A DNA stretch of 32,881 nt from IMG/VR virus record IMGVR_UViG_3300048446_000378, positions 1-32,881 of that record; one strand, written 5' to 3'. Within the stretch, counting starts at the first letter, position 1; every line of letters starts with the position of its first letter. A program made the translations under genes and the position numbers. Positions 15,301 through 23,752 of the stretch are shown piece after piece. Below the pieces are notes generated by a model. That model did not search any database. It was given only the letters and a program-made list of their open reading frames with translations, and was not told the DNA's origin. This stretch comes from a virus.

Positions 15301-17977
15301 TGGAGAATTTACTGAAGCACTGACTCTCCTCGGGGCTAACGCTGGGTCAAAAATATACGTTGGAGAAGTCTATTTCAGTCCTAATAAAGAATACAGGTTA
15401 GAGTTTACTTCTGTTGGAAACCTAGAGCTTCGCAGGAAAAAAAGGATAACGCTGTCTTCAGGGATAGTAGTAGAACAATACTCAGAGTTCGTTTATGACT
15501 CCGGTACTGCCCGAGAGATTACAGGACGCAATTACATTCCGTACCGACCATTTATACAGTTTAATGAAAACGGACAGCTAGAAGTAAAAGACGAGATTCT
15601 GGATGTCAACGGGGGTGTAGTAGAGGTTCAGCACTTCGGATACCTCAACACAACGGCTGCAACCAACCCTACGCTTGAGCTTACTAATGGCGGTTTCTTA
15701 GGGGTCTACACTGAAATTCCATCAACATCTGTACAGCTTCGGGACATGACGCAGCCCATATCGTACAGTGACTTTAGTCCTATCGTTGACCTAAACGCTG
15801 GGCCTAACGAAGAGAGACCGTTCTGTTCAGAAATAGAATGGAAAGTTCCGGGCATAGAGATACCGTCAAGAGCAGACCTAGTTGAGTTCTGGAGAACAAG
15901 TTCAGCACAAAGCCTCGTGTACTATCGGGCAGAAGTGTATGGAGTTCCGGCTGAAGAAGGCGTTGAGGTAGTCGGCAAGGACACATTGTCCGACGAAGAA
16001 CTGTTCGACACCGACAGACCATTTTATCAGGCGATGCCTGTCGTGCTTCCCAATGGAAATGTAAACGCATACAGGTTTGGTCAACCTCGATCCGACATGT
16101 CATGCGTGGCATCTTTTCAAGACCGCTTGTTTATGGGCGTGTCAACAAGTGGCGAAAAACCAAACACAATCTTCTACAGCGAGTACGACGAATTTGAGTC
16201 GTTCCCCGATGTAAACGAACTCCCTATCCAGTTGAACCAAAAGAACACGGATACGCTCACAGCATTAGTACCGTTTGGCTCGATGTTGCTTTTAATGCAG
16301 CATACTCACACTTATAGCCTTGCATACAACACAGACCCAGCCGTAGACGCATCAATACAGATGATGAGTCATAGAGGAACGCTGCATAATAGAACTTGGG
16401 ACATACATGAAAACATCCTGTACTCGGCAGACGAGTCTGGGATATATGCTATGTCCCGTGCCGGAGAGGTGTCCGAAATAAGCCTGCCGCTGAGGGACTT
16501 CTTTGTAAGTGAGTTGATCGACTTCGCTAAGAGAGAAAAGTTCTTCTTGCAAATTGACCCTCGTACACACATCCTAAGACTCTTCTGTTGCCTTAAAACA
16601 AATCCATCAGAAACTCCAACACAGGCTTTATGCTTTGACATACAAGCAAAAACTTGGTGGACAGAATCGTATCCTAACTCTATCACGTCTTCTTGTTCCG
16701 GTAGGCCGTCTGACACAAGGACAAACACAATACTGCTGGGTGCTATTGACGGCAATATGTACGACCTTGACGGTCACGAAGATCACAGCAATCACAGTCT
16801 CACTGACACCATTGTTCAAAACGCTGGCAGAGGATACATCAAGCCTCCGAACATAACTGTACCTAATTGCAAGGGAGCACATGTCCAAGCGGTTGTTACA
16901 GAGGGCAGGCTAGTAGACGTAGTTATTCAAGACGCTGGATATGACGCCGACTACGGAATAGACATATTGTCTGAAGACGGCAAAATACTGAAGGGTCACG
17001 ATGACAAATTAGTTCAAGGCGTTGAGTACGCTGGCATTAAAATGATTATCGACCCACCAGAACCCGGGGGAACACAAGCAGTTGCGAGGGCTAACTTCAG
17101 CGTCCTCCCTGTTATCCGTCGTCTTGTCAATGTTAGTAAAGGCGAGTCGTTTGTCCGCATACTCCCTACGCCCGTGCCTCAAATCGAGCCACTAAAAAAT
17201 GATTACCTTGCTACAGAGTCCGGTGCAGACCTCGTGAGCGAGAGTGGAAAACAACTGGAAACAGTGACTCCAGCCTGCGAAATAGGCATGGAAGCGATTG
17301 GCGAGTTTATTCCTCTTAATGCGTTTGTCTCCAGAATAGAAGCAGACAATGTACACTTAGAACATCCAGATGGGACTCCTGCTCTTATTCTGCATGGGGC
17401 CGAAAGAACTAACCTGTACCCGACAGACGAAAGCCGCTTAGAGCTTGGTGGCACAGAAATGATGATAGAGTTCCGAAAGCCAGCAACTACAAATGTACCG
17501 TTCAGAATGGTCACAGGTGCTATGGCTATTGCGAACGAGGAGAACACACGGGCTGGTGACAGGCTCATGGACAAGTCTATTACTCTAGTTTACACGCCAA
17601 CTGACAACTCTAAAGAAGTTGAAATACTTGAGCGATTCAACGGCAGAGATGAATTAAGAGCGAACTCTGCAAGGAACAGCAGGCACGGGGCGGGTGGATG
17701 GAGACACAGAGAAGACTCAGGATCAACTGTTCTCGATCTCAGCGATACTGCTAGTCATCTAGGATTATCAACAGGCGTAGCAAAGGCAACATTTGCATCA
17801 CGCACTACGACAGACATGGGCGGGACAGACCGACACCTGCAAATAGAATTACATGGGAATCCCACAAGAACTAGCAAGTTTTCTCGCACAAACTTCTGGG
17901 TTAAAGAAGACAACCCAGACGCACAGCAGTTTGTAATGCACTCAATGAGTGTGAACGGAGTGACGGCAGATGGCTAA
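12329..17977 (+). CDS. Giant tail nozzle / tail tubular B-like protein, 1882 aa
   Basis: ATG 12329 overlaps the adaptor stop. The start (MIKINQWLGYNED, LRPGELRVLNNLQPRRPGMLLSRSGL) and the part from about residue 1160 to 1485 match podovirus nozzle proteins: a beta domain with FWRTS..YYRAEVYG, then VASFQDRLFMGV, NTIFYSEYDEFESFPD, TALVPFGSMLLLMQ and a propeller-like region ending ILLGAIDGNMYDLDG. Inserted are three related modules of about 60-75 residues near 183-255, 827-900 and 1498-1547, each with a GxxY..P.(V/I)T(I) strand pair and a GxVxxVxVxDxGxGY-like turn. Usual nozzle proteins are about half this length. It would form the distal tail tube; the modules may be exposed and bind fibres or glycans. 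The last 330 residues are unrecognised. Confidence 0.85.
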   Translation: MIKINQWLGYNEDASQYLLRPGELRVLNNLQPRRPGMLLSRSGLKKIYGKYDNDSIFGIYRRATVLGSNNDYLWFQKIKVDKLLTIEEIEQNLPDFELQWVVRRVIGNESRVIDTMEERPDGVNELHNFSIAEDRRGRLFIIYGHGVKPRLYLPQSLTNSAIEMGMPTPTVAPVVTPSGRGRFIESVNVRFAGGSYYDAPEVTILGDCDRQAQLTPIIRFGKVTGVEVTDGGAGYKDAPKITCTVNPQGSGFRALGNFSSSAKEIIGFDTTVNGTFLAPGTFSGPDDDETFGTKDAGTTDQSIVLSGHEREEVGPYIIKGVAGTATPDGGSSITLITLQLETVGDIHVADAVDIFPKLDVVAQDITNVQSIDEEQNQITLSVNVFDGGTTLAGVIVPDEHTITFKRNTQREFPLTYNDRTKQYSVTVPTTYEPKASNAVTQEGTIAGGGTSHTNTQDTDDALKTALATLRFSPKSYGFAVNTAAPWDSIETTVSNWQTYGGGKPFLYNEFWEGSDFNRKGSAGNARYGGLQASGKQFVRGFIGSVGGRSAEVYWPDYSEISVWVCTGTYSAGLGQWTRLSIPVETETTTTSAGDTASSKFIRFRVPATSRARTARSINKDLVASEYEGWDGLPDAEGPLVKLYLTECPDSWISDSTDQCLPTQAKENKPNRLEWWVSGTNVTRPLVNIVPEGGEIDANTLVIEDPGKGWAKNALFAMRLYQGNAYEQRVDYNTAAEQTSIPGAASRSGGYVEFRLRANAPDAASTPDGPPHVLLSPTHISSFDDGWSSGQSARLLLLKRKRETQEYGIAHWMEWTAKVLATLESSAGRLTSVSILTRGNNYFSEPELTISGGNGFGAKVSPVLQNGQIVRCTIEDPGLSYTDRPEITTDSRPAKLSAVMRPTMKGRYRCAYRFVDRAETLVKTFTATKGNSSNIILTDDPEGIEKDMILEGEHIPWNARVTSVSDNEITLDRDVDTLSEGHDLLWQSNEKTGEFTEALTLLGANAGSKIYVGEVYFSPNKEYRLEFTSVGNLELRRKKRITLSSGIVVEQYSEFVYDSGTAREITGRNYIPYRPFIQFNENGQLEVKDEILDVNGGVVEVQHFGYLNTTAATNPTLELTNGGFLGVYTEIPSTSVQLRDMTQPISYSDFSPIVDLNAGPNEERPFCSEIEWKVPGIEIPSRADLVEFWRTSSAQSLVYYRAEVYGVPAEEGVEVVGKDTLSDEELFDTDRPFYQAMPVVLPNGNVNAYRFGQPRSDMSCVASFQDRLFMGVSTSGEKPNTIFYSEYDEFESFPDVNELPIQLNQKNTDTLTALVPFGSMLLLMQHTHTYSLAYNTDPAVDASIQMMSHRGTLHNRTWDIHENILYSADESGIYAMSRAGEVSEISLPLRDFFVSELIDFAKREKFFLQIDPRTHILRLFCCLKTNPSETPTQALCFDIQAKTWWTESYPNSITSSCSGRPSDTRTNTILLGAIDGNMYDLDGHEDHSNHSLTDTIVQNAGRGYIKPPNITVPNCKGAHVQAVVTEGRLVDVVIQDAGYDADYGIDILSEDGKILKGHDDKLVQGVEYAGIKMIIDPPEPGGTQAVARANFSVLPVIRRLVNVSKGESFVRILPTPVPQIEPLKNDYLATESGADLVSESGKQLETVTPACEIGMEAIGEFIPLNAFVSRIEADNVHLEHPDGTPALILHGAERTNLYPTDESRLELGGTEMMIEFRKPATTNVPFRMVTGAMAIANEENTRAGDRLMDKSITLVYTPTDNSKEVEILERFNGRDELRANSARNSRHGAGGWRHREDSGSTVLDLSDTASHLGLSTGVAKATFASRTTTDMGGTDRHLQIELHGNPTRTSKFSRTNFWVKEDNPDAQQFVMHSMSVNGVTADG

Positions 17978-18647
17978 CGAACTAGAAACAGCACTAATTG
18001 ACGGCGGAATAACCCCAGTAGCTGCAAAGTTATTGAGTAATGCCATCAATAACGCTGCTGTCGGCCTTACTACAACAGGGCGACAGGTCACGGATAACAC
18101 CCCAACTGAGCAAATGAGGCAGATTGGGCCAGAATCCCGCAGGCTCTTATTCACTAATCTTGACCATCCAACAGAGGGTTTAGCTGCTCGGATGCAGGTG
18201 AAAGACGGTTATGACCCAATAACTAACCCGCATCCGTATGAAAATAGCCAACCCGCAAGTGCCGATCCGACCCTAAATACACCTAATTTACTTGCCGGAG
18301 ACTACCTGAACGTGAAGCAACAGGTCGAAAACTCCGTGGCTCAGTCCGAAGTTGGGCTTGAGATAGAGGAAAAGGGAGGTGTCCACGCCCGTGTAAATAA
18401 AGCAAAAGGAACCATTGAGAGCGTTCCGTTTATTGTGAGGTGTGAACCAGAAAATCTATTAGAGGCTGAGTTTATTGAGGAGGACGGACAAACAATACTA
18501 CAGATTAGGGCTAAGGGTCTAGCACAAGCTGCTAGAATCACTGGTTTTACGCAACGGACAATGAGTCAATGGAGCCAATACGTTAGATACGCACAAGTCG
18601 GCGGTGGTCATAATAATTTCACAGTAACTGAAGTAAAGCTATCATGA
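17970..18647 (+). CDS. Unknown virion-associated protein, 225 aa
   Basis: ATG 17970 overlaps the end of the nozzle gene by 8 bases. The N-terminal 45 residues are helical (ELETALIDGGITPVAAKLLSNA), the middle is rich in Asn/Pro/Asp turns, and the last 110 residues are a beta-like domain (VGLEIEEKGGVHARVN, LLEAEFIEEDGQTILQIRAKG) ending in a basic C-terminus. I recognise no family. Position between nozzle and the internal-protein-like genes suggests a tail-tip or stabilising protein. It ends in ATGA with the next gene. Confidence 0.72.
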   Translation: MANELETALIDGGITPVAAKLLSNAINNAAVGLTTTGRQVTDNTPTEQMRQIGPESRRLLFTNLDHPTEGLAARMQVKDGYDPITNPHPYENSQPASADPTLNTPNLLAGDYLNVKQQVENSVAQSEVGLEIEEKGGVHARVNKAKGTIESVPFIVRCEPENLLEAEFIEEDGQTILQIRAKGLAQAARITGFTQRTMSQWSQYVRYAQVGGGHNNFTVTEVKLS

Positions 18648-19186
18648 GTGCATTTACTAAAAGCCTAAGTCCACTGAAAGAGATTGGGGCAATGCCAAAA
18701 CCGGGGTATAAAAACCCAAGGTTCTGGAGTCCATCTCGTAGTGAACCCAAAGTGCCGCAAGGTGGGTTTACAAGTATTATCGACAGAGGCCCAGCGTTCG
18801 ACGATGCAGACATAAGAAAGATTATGAATGTCGCATCTATGCCGCCAGCGGTAGGCTCTACGCAAAGCGCGGGAGAGTCCGGCAGTGCCTCTCTCGACGC
18901 AATGAGAGATTCATTTGAAGGAATGTCTCAGAACGCCCTTGGCTCTGCTCAAGACGAGTTCAACGTAAAGAAGAGAATGCAGGCTGAAAAGTCTTACGCA
19001 GAAGACCAGCTAGGACAACAACAGACTGCTGTCGATGACCTCCGAAGGGAGTTAGGCGCAGAGTCTTTTGGGCGAGATACTTACCAACGATTGCTGCAAG
19101 GATTCCTAGACCTTCAGCAATACGTCAATGAAGAAAAGAAAAATGCTTCTAATAGGTTTTGGTCAGGATTCCTAGGGGGTCTCTAG
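18644..19186 (+). CDS. Unknown, possible internal virion protein, 180 aa
   Basis: ATG 18644 (ATGA overlap). Residues 1-75 are Pro/Gly/Ser rich and probably unfolded; residues 85-165 form a charged, helical stretch with coiled-coil character (QAEKSYAEDQLGQQQTAVDD, LRRELGAESFGRDTYQR), ending in a Phe/Gly/Leu tail (FWSGFLGGL). No signal peptide or catalytic motif. Short helical proteins after the nozzle are often ejected with the DNA in podoviruses, which is the reason for the suggestion. Confidence 0.7.
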   Translation: MSAFTKSLSPLKEIGAMPKPGYKNPRFWSPSRSEPKVPQGGFTSIIDRGPAFDDADIRKIMNVASMPPAVGSTQSAGESGSASLDAMRDSFEGMSQNALGSAQDEFNVKKRMQAEKSYAEDQLGQQQTAVDDLRRELGAESFGRDTYQRLLQGFLDLQQYVNEEKKNASNRFWSGFLGGL

Positions 19187-19189
19187 TAT

Positions 19190-19720
19190 ATGTTTAGATC
19201 AACCGGCGAATCAGGAATAACGGCAGGAACAGACGCACCCGTCCAAGGTCGCGTTAATAATATGTATCAGACCACGTTTAGTGGCCCGATACAAAAAGAC
19301 CGCACGTTCCAAGACGCTGCACGAAATGAATCAATGGCGAAGGCCGCTTACCAAGGCGACACTCGTCAGTTTATGGGAAACCAAGGTAAGGGTATACGTG
19401 CTGGCGGCAAGATGGAGGCTTATCGTGCTGGCGTCCAAGGTCAGGCGAAGGCGTCCAAGGCATACGCACAAGCACAGCAAGACGTTCTTAATAGGCTAGC
19501 CGACTCAAGGGCAGCCGAGTTACAGTTTCAAGAGAGACTGTCTGGAGAACGAGGATGGATGCGTGACCTCAAGATGGATGTAAATAACATCAACACCAGA
19601 ATGGCTATGAACGCATACAAAGAATTTGCTGATGTGGAATTGGCAGAAAAGGAACGAGAAGCCAAACGAATCGTCAATGCCGCTAACCGAGAAGCGACTA
19701 TGATGAGCGCACTATTCTAA
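19190..19720 (+). CDS. Unknown, possible internal virion protein, 176 aa
   Basis: ATG 19190 follows the previous stop by three bases. Gly/Thr/Gln-rich at the N-terminus (RSTGESGITAGTDAPVQG), then predominantly helical from about residue 65 with many Ala, Lys, Glu and Gln (QGQAKASKAYAQAQQDVLN, ELAEKEREAKRIVNAANRE). Repeated Ala-rich helices and high charge fit podovirus ejection proteins; no enzyme motif is seen. It forms a tightly packed series with the genes on both sides, so it is probably made at the same time in assembly. Confidence 0.7.
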   Translation: MFRSTGESGITAGTDAPVQGRVNNMYQTTFSGPIQKDRTFQDAARNESMAKAAYQGDTRQFMGNQGKGIRAGGKMEAYRAGVQGQAKASKAYAQAQQDVLNRLADSRAAELQFQERLSGERGWMRDLKMDVNNINTRMAMNAYKEFADVELAEKEREAKRIVNAANREATMMSALF

Positions 19721-19729
19721 GGAAACCAA

Positions 19730-20011
19730 ATGATTATTTCTATTGCTACTGATATTCGTGATGTTTTAGAAGACTCGCTAGACAAAGAGTTCAAGCGACG
19801 AAAACCTTTACATCGACGTGATGAAGTAAAGAAGTCCAAGAAAGACGCTTCGACTGAAGAGCAGGACGACGAGAACGAAAAGCTCGCCGACCTTGCTGAA
19901 GAGCGTGGATCGCCAGCACCGCTACCACTTGACGACGAAGATTTCTCAGACGAAGGCATGGAGCCTCTGAAGAAAAAAGCCGCCAAGAAAAAGAAGGCTA
20001 AGAAAAAATAG
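19730..20011 (+). CDS. Small highly charged protein with Lys tail, 93 aa
   Basis: ATG 19730 with AAGGAAA just upstream. Residues 1-20 form a short hydrophobic/acidic helix (IISIATDIRDVLEDSLDKEF), then basic (KRRKPLHRRDEVKKSKKD), acidic (EEQDDENEKLADLAEERG; DDEDFSDEG) and finally a run of Lys/Ala (KKKAAKKKKAKKK). Such block-charge proteins bind nucleic acid or partner proteins, but there is no recognisable family. It directly precedes two Arg/Lys-headed, disordered proteins, which suggests a shared nucleic-acid-associated role. Confidence 0.7.
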   Translation: MIISIATDIRDVLEDSLDKEFKRRKPLHRRDEVKKSKKDASTEEQDDENEKLADLAEERGSPAPLPLDDEDFSDEGMEPLKKKAAKKKKAKKK

Positions 20012-20014
20012 ACA

Positions 20015-22144
20015 ATGGCACGTCGCCCAAAAAAGCCTACCCCTAAAGTAAACTCACTTACTAAGGGAATCCAGAACCGAAGGCAGAGTAAGGTGTTCGC
20101 TCAACATAGCGAACGTCTGCGTAGAATGTTTGCTAATCCAGAGCAAGTAGATGACGCTATTGAAATACTCGAAACCTACGCAATGGAGATTGATCCATCT
20201 AAGCCTAGTGACGGGTCGCCTATTTCATCGGCCCCCGTATTAAAGGCACTAGACGAACTGCCAGCGGGCAGGCGAGACGAGCTTTTTAGCCAGCTATCAG
20301 ACAATGCCCGATCAGTCCTAAGTTCATCGTCACTAGAAACCTTGCCTACCCCAGACCTAGACGCACTAAACAAGGCAGAAGAACTTCCAGATTTCAACAG
20401 GACTGAACTAGAGGACAAGGCAAGAGGCATGGGTATTGACCCATCCAGCATGTCCGACCAGAAGCTATCAAATGCTGTTATTAAGTTACAGCGAGATAAG
20501 CTGACAGCGGCAAAGCAAGGAACCTTGGGTGGAGACAGTTCTAAGATTCCCGGCAGAGACGATGGCCTTCGCTCTGGTCTGGATAAAGCAACATCGTATG
20601 AAGAACTAAAAGCAAAAGAAGAGTCTGGCGAACTAAAGAGGACGGCAGAAGAGGCTCGGGACGACCAGATGGCTGGCATTATTGGTCAGGGTGCAGCGAA
20701 AGAACTAAAAGACAAAACAAAAATAGCACACACGGCTGGTGGGTTTGATAAGACTCCAGAGGGAACGAAGCAGGCTCAAGGTCAGCTAGGGCTACCTCGT
20801 ATCGAAGAGGTGTCCAGAACTAAGGCCGAAAAAACTCTCAGTCCTCTTGGTAACTTAACCGATCAAAGCCTTGTTAATCGAAGGGTAAAGGACGAAGTTA
20901 TCCCTACCGGGGCTAGGGATTCAGACATAGTACACTTAGAGCAGGTCAAAAAGCATCTAGCAGAAACGGGTGAACTTCTAAATCCAGAACTTAGGGATGG
21001 TGACGTAGACGACCTTGTTGGTATTCCTCTGAATGACCAGCAAAAGGAAATGTTTACGAAGCTCGTTGACGACGCACTTGCAGATGCCTACAAGAGACGA
21101 GCCGGTTACGGGGGCGAGAGGTTTGAGACCCCGCTAACATCAGACCCTGCTTCTACTTTAATGACAGGCACTGGGGGTACAGCAAATCCAAGTCCTTCCG
21201 GCAACTATTCCGGCAGCAAAACAATAGACAGGCAGCTAGAAGAATCTTCTTCATCTCGTCTAAGCCGTTTGCTAGACAGAATACGTCAAATATCTAACAG
21301 GAGTTCTGGCAATTTCGGAACACCTGACGCTCCAATGGAAACATACTTTGGAGACAACCCCGGAGAAGGCGGCACAGCATTAAGCGGACTGCTTGACGAA
21401 ACTTTTGAAACCAGTTCGCAAACCCCAGACATGCAGCCCCCAGATTATGGAGGCAGCTTCCTTGATACTGTTGATCTTGACAATACCTTCCCTATCTGGC
21501 GTCAACAAATGCCACAGATGCAGCAGGGTGGTGGTATTCAATACGGCAACATGCCGACAGGAGAAGCACTTGCTAGGCGAATAGCCAACGCTGCTCAAAT
21601 GACCCCCGATGCAGCAGAATCATTTGTAATTGAAGCAAGAGATATTCTTGACAAATCCATTCGTGAGCAAGGCGGCAGACCAGCACTGACTAAAGCGTCA
21701 GAACAAGCCTCAAGGGTTCGTCTTGTCCCGGGTCAAGAAGGCCAAAACTTCTTTGCAAAAGATGCTAATAGAAAAATCAACGAGGGAATGTTTTCTGACG
21801 ACAAGTTCAGTGAAACAGGTCTAGACAAGATTTACACAAGCAAAGATAAAAAACCACCGCTTGATGTCGAGCTAGAAGAACTGAAACAACAGCTAGCAGA
21901 AGCAGAGTCAGACCTTAAAAACGCTGGCATGGAAAAGTTTCCAGACGGGCTTGATCTTTCTCCATTCGACAGGGAGATGGAAGAGCTTCGCCAAAGTTTA
22001 CAAACAAAAGAAGATTATACGCCCATTGAATCAGACGAGCCGCCACCAACGATGGGCGAAGGTGGACAAGACTACGTTCCGATTGATGATCTCGGATTTA
22101 TGAAACCAAGAAAAAAGGTATCCCTGCAAGGGTTAATCGCTTAG
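20015..22144 (+). CDS. Large, mostly disordered protein, 709 aa
   Basis: ATG 20015 follows the previous stop by three bases. It opens with MARRPKKPTPKV, almost the same as the next gene, then a charged, Ser/Asp/Glu/Lys-rich body with short helices. Residues 615-643 form a coiled coil (LDVELEELKQQLAEAESDLK), and near the end are two IDD/IES-containing motifs (DYTPIESDEPPP and DYVPIDDLGF) shared with the next gene. The middle (residues 390-540) is Gly/Ser/Pro/Gln-rich. No enzyme signature. Low complexity and position after the nozzle suggest an internal virion or ejected protein; recruitment of host factors is also possible. Function unknown. Confidence 0.72.
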   Translation: MARRPKKPTPKVNSLTKGIQNRRQSKVFAQHSERLRRMFANPEQVDDAIEILETYAMEIDPSKPSDGSPISSAPVLKALDELPAGRRDELFSQLSDNARSVLSSSSLETLPTPDLDALNKAEELPDFNRTELEDKARGMGIDPSSMSDQKLSNAVIKLQRDKLTAAKQGTLGGDSSKIPGRDDGLRSGLDKATSYEELKAKEESGELKRTAEEARDDQMAGIIGQGAAKELKDKTKIAHTAGGFDKTPEGTKQAQGQLGLPRIEEVSRTKAEKTLSPLGNLTDQSLVNRRVKDEVIPTGARDSDIVHLEQVKKHLAETGELLNPELRDGDVDDLVGIPLNDQQKEMFTKLVDDALADAYKRRAGYGGERFETPLTSDPASTLMTGTGGTANPSPSGNYSGSKTIDRQLEESSSSRLSRLLDRIRQISNRSSGNFGTPDAPMETYFGDNPGEGGTALSGLLDETFETSSQTPDMQPPDYGGSFLDTVDLDNTFPIWRQQMPQMQQGGGIQYGNMPTGEALARRIANAAQMTPDAAESFVIEARDILDKSIREQGGRPALTKASEQASRVRLVPGQEGQNFFAKDANRKINEGMFSDDKFSETGLDKIYTSKDKKPPLDVELEELKQQLAEAESDLKNAGMEKFPDGLDLSPFDREMEELRQSLQTKEDYTPIESDEPPPTMGEGGQDYVPIDDLGFMKPRKKVSLQGLIA

Positions 22145-22153
22145 GAGCAGATT

Positions 22154-23740
22154 ATGGCTAGACGACCAAGAAAACCAGACGCCCCCAAGAAACCAAAGAG
22201 TAAATCTGGCGGTGGTGGCGGTGGTGGTACAGCAACAGCTAAACAAGCCCCTGCCGCCGACGCTCGGTTTCAAAAGATGCGTGAAATTCTAGAGAAGGGG
22301 ACAGGCGAAGATTTATCTCAATATACTAACGAAGACATACTAGAACTTTACACTGGTCTTGCAGGTGATTTGGGCGTAGATAGCATGAGCATCGACGATG
22401 CCCACGCATCAATCACAAAAGAGACAGGTGCTCCTGTCGAGGCACAGGCCGAAGGTGGCAGTGCTACAAAAGAAGACTTCAAGCCTATTGATGACGCTGA
22501 TGTAGGAACGAAGGAATCTGTTGAAGACGAGTTTGTCTCAAGCGAGCCAGACCCAGACCGTGACATGCCGTCACAAGAAGAACTGGACGACATGGTAGAA
22601 GCTGAGGAAGTCGTGGAGCAAGCTCCCGAGCCTCAAGCTGCTGCGGCTGGCGGTGGCGGTGGCCCACCTGATGATCCTGAAAGACTTCAGCGTTTACTTG
22701 ATGCTAGCAAACTGAGCGAAAAAAAGAAAAAGGCAGACCCAGACCTCGGCCCGTACATGAGAGGCAAAGGGGCAAACAGGACAAGCAAAGCTGCCGCAGA
22801 GATCGAAGAGTTTCTTAGTCAGAACGGCTACACGATAACCCAAAGCGGTAAAATATCGGAAGCCAAGGCGCCAAAGGCGTCTAAGCCTAAGAATAAGAAG
22901 GAACCAACAGGCGATGCTGTTGACACCTCCGCAGACGAAAGAATAGACGGTGGCGATGAACTTAATGGCACAGCAGACGCTGATATGGGTGATGAGACTC
23001 CGGGGTATAAAGCTATTGACGACGATCTTCCCGACCCACCTCCAGAAAAACCAGAAACCAAAAAGGACACGGGCAAAAACAAAAAGGACACGGGCGGCAA
23101 CGAGACCAAATCATCTAGCGGCAAAACACAGCGATGGTGGGAACAAACCATTCCCGCAAAAGAGGTCACAGGCAGATCAGACAGAATATGGATTCAATCA
23201 AATGATCCGGGGCCGAACGCCCCGCAAGACGCCAAGGCTAAATTTCTTAACGATCTAGACGCAAGGCTCAACTCCAGAGATGCAGAAGTAACAGCTAAAG
23301 CTGACGCCCAGACCGAAGAACTTAAAGCAGCAAGAGATGCAGAAACAGCAGCAAATGATGAGAAGAGGAAGAAATTCAAAAAGAAAGTAGGGTATGGTGC
23401 TTTAGGTACTGCTGAATTGATAAGAGAGTTGGTATCTAACGCTCGACGAAACCCAGACGAAGAAGGGGGATTCGTCACTCCAAATATGACTGAGCCTATA
23501 ATGGCAGCCGCGAACTTATTGACCGGGGGTGGTGTAGAAGGTATCAATTCGACCCAAGCACCACAACAGCAACAAGGTCGTGACCCAAATGATGTAATAG
23601 ATTCAGCTATAGGGAGAAGTGCATCGCCGTTTTCAAGGGTATTAGAAGACTTTGGCCCACCACAGAATGCCCCCGGACGTTTACCCGCTGACGAACCTGT
23701 CAGTACAGAAGATATAATCCGTCGTAACAGACCCCAATAA
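22154..23740 (+). CDS. Disordered protein, partner or paralogue of preceding gene, 528 aa
   Basis: ATG 22154 with AGGAGCAG at 22144. It begins MARRPRKPDAPKKPK, followed by a seven-Gly run at residues 19-25, and is highly acidic in its middle with Gly, Asp, Glu and Lys clusters, e.g. two copies of KKDTG around 23070-23095. It repeats the DFKPIDD and GYKAIDDD motifs found in the preceding protein. Residues of about 380-440 are helical and basic (KRKKFKKKVGYG, then TAELIRELVSNARR). No catalytic motif. The shared N-terminus and motif suggest the two arose by duplication and divergence or bind the same partner. Internal virion or ejected role is inferred. Confidence 0.72.
   Translation: MARRPRKPDAPKKPKSKSGGGGGGGTATAKQAPAADARFQKMREILEKGTGEDLSQYTNEDILELYTGLAGDLGVDSMSIDDAHASITKETGAPVEAQAEGGSATKEDFKPIDDADVGTKESVEDEFVSSEPDPDRDMPSQEELDDMVEAEEVVEQAPEPQAAAAGGGGGPPDDPERLQRLLDASKLSEKKKKADPDLGPYMRGKGANRTSKAAAEIEEFLSQNGYTITQSGKISEAKAPKASKPKNKKEPTGDAVDTSADERIDGGDELNGTADADMGDETPGYKAIDDDLPDPPPEKPETKKDTGKNKKDTGGNETKSSSGKTQRWWEQTIPAKEVTGRSDRIWIQSNDPGPNAPQDAKAKFLNDLDARLNSRDAEVTAKADAQTEELKAARDAETAANDEKRKKFKKKVGYGALGTAELIRELVSNARRNPDEEGGFVTPNMTEPIMAAANLLTGGGVEGINSTQAPQQQQGRDPNDVIDSAIGRSASPFSRVLEDFGPPQNAPGRLPADEPVSTEDIIRRNRPQ
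22207..22232 (+). repeat. GGTGGC trinucleotide repeat, polyGly tract
   Basis: A run of GGT/GGC codons encodes seven glycines after a basic N-terminus, making a flexible linker. A second shorter Gly run is at about 22645-22662. Such tracts may vary in length between copies. Confidence 0.7.
23061..23098 (+). repeat. Short direct repeat encoding KKDTG twice
   Basis: AAAAAGGACACGGGC occurs twice, 9 bases apart, inside the disordered gene at 22154-23740. It codes KKDTG-KN-KKDTG and is in frame. It looks like a local slippage duplication rather than a regulatory element. Confidence 0.65.
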
Positions 23741-23752
23741 CAAGGACGAACA

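Noticed and set aside
20176-20679. 167-codon minus-strand frame, Ser-rich
   Set aside because: Mirror of the charged, low-complexity + strand gene; Ser-rich shadows of Asp/Glu/Arg codons are expected.
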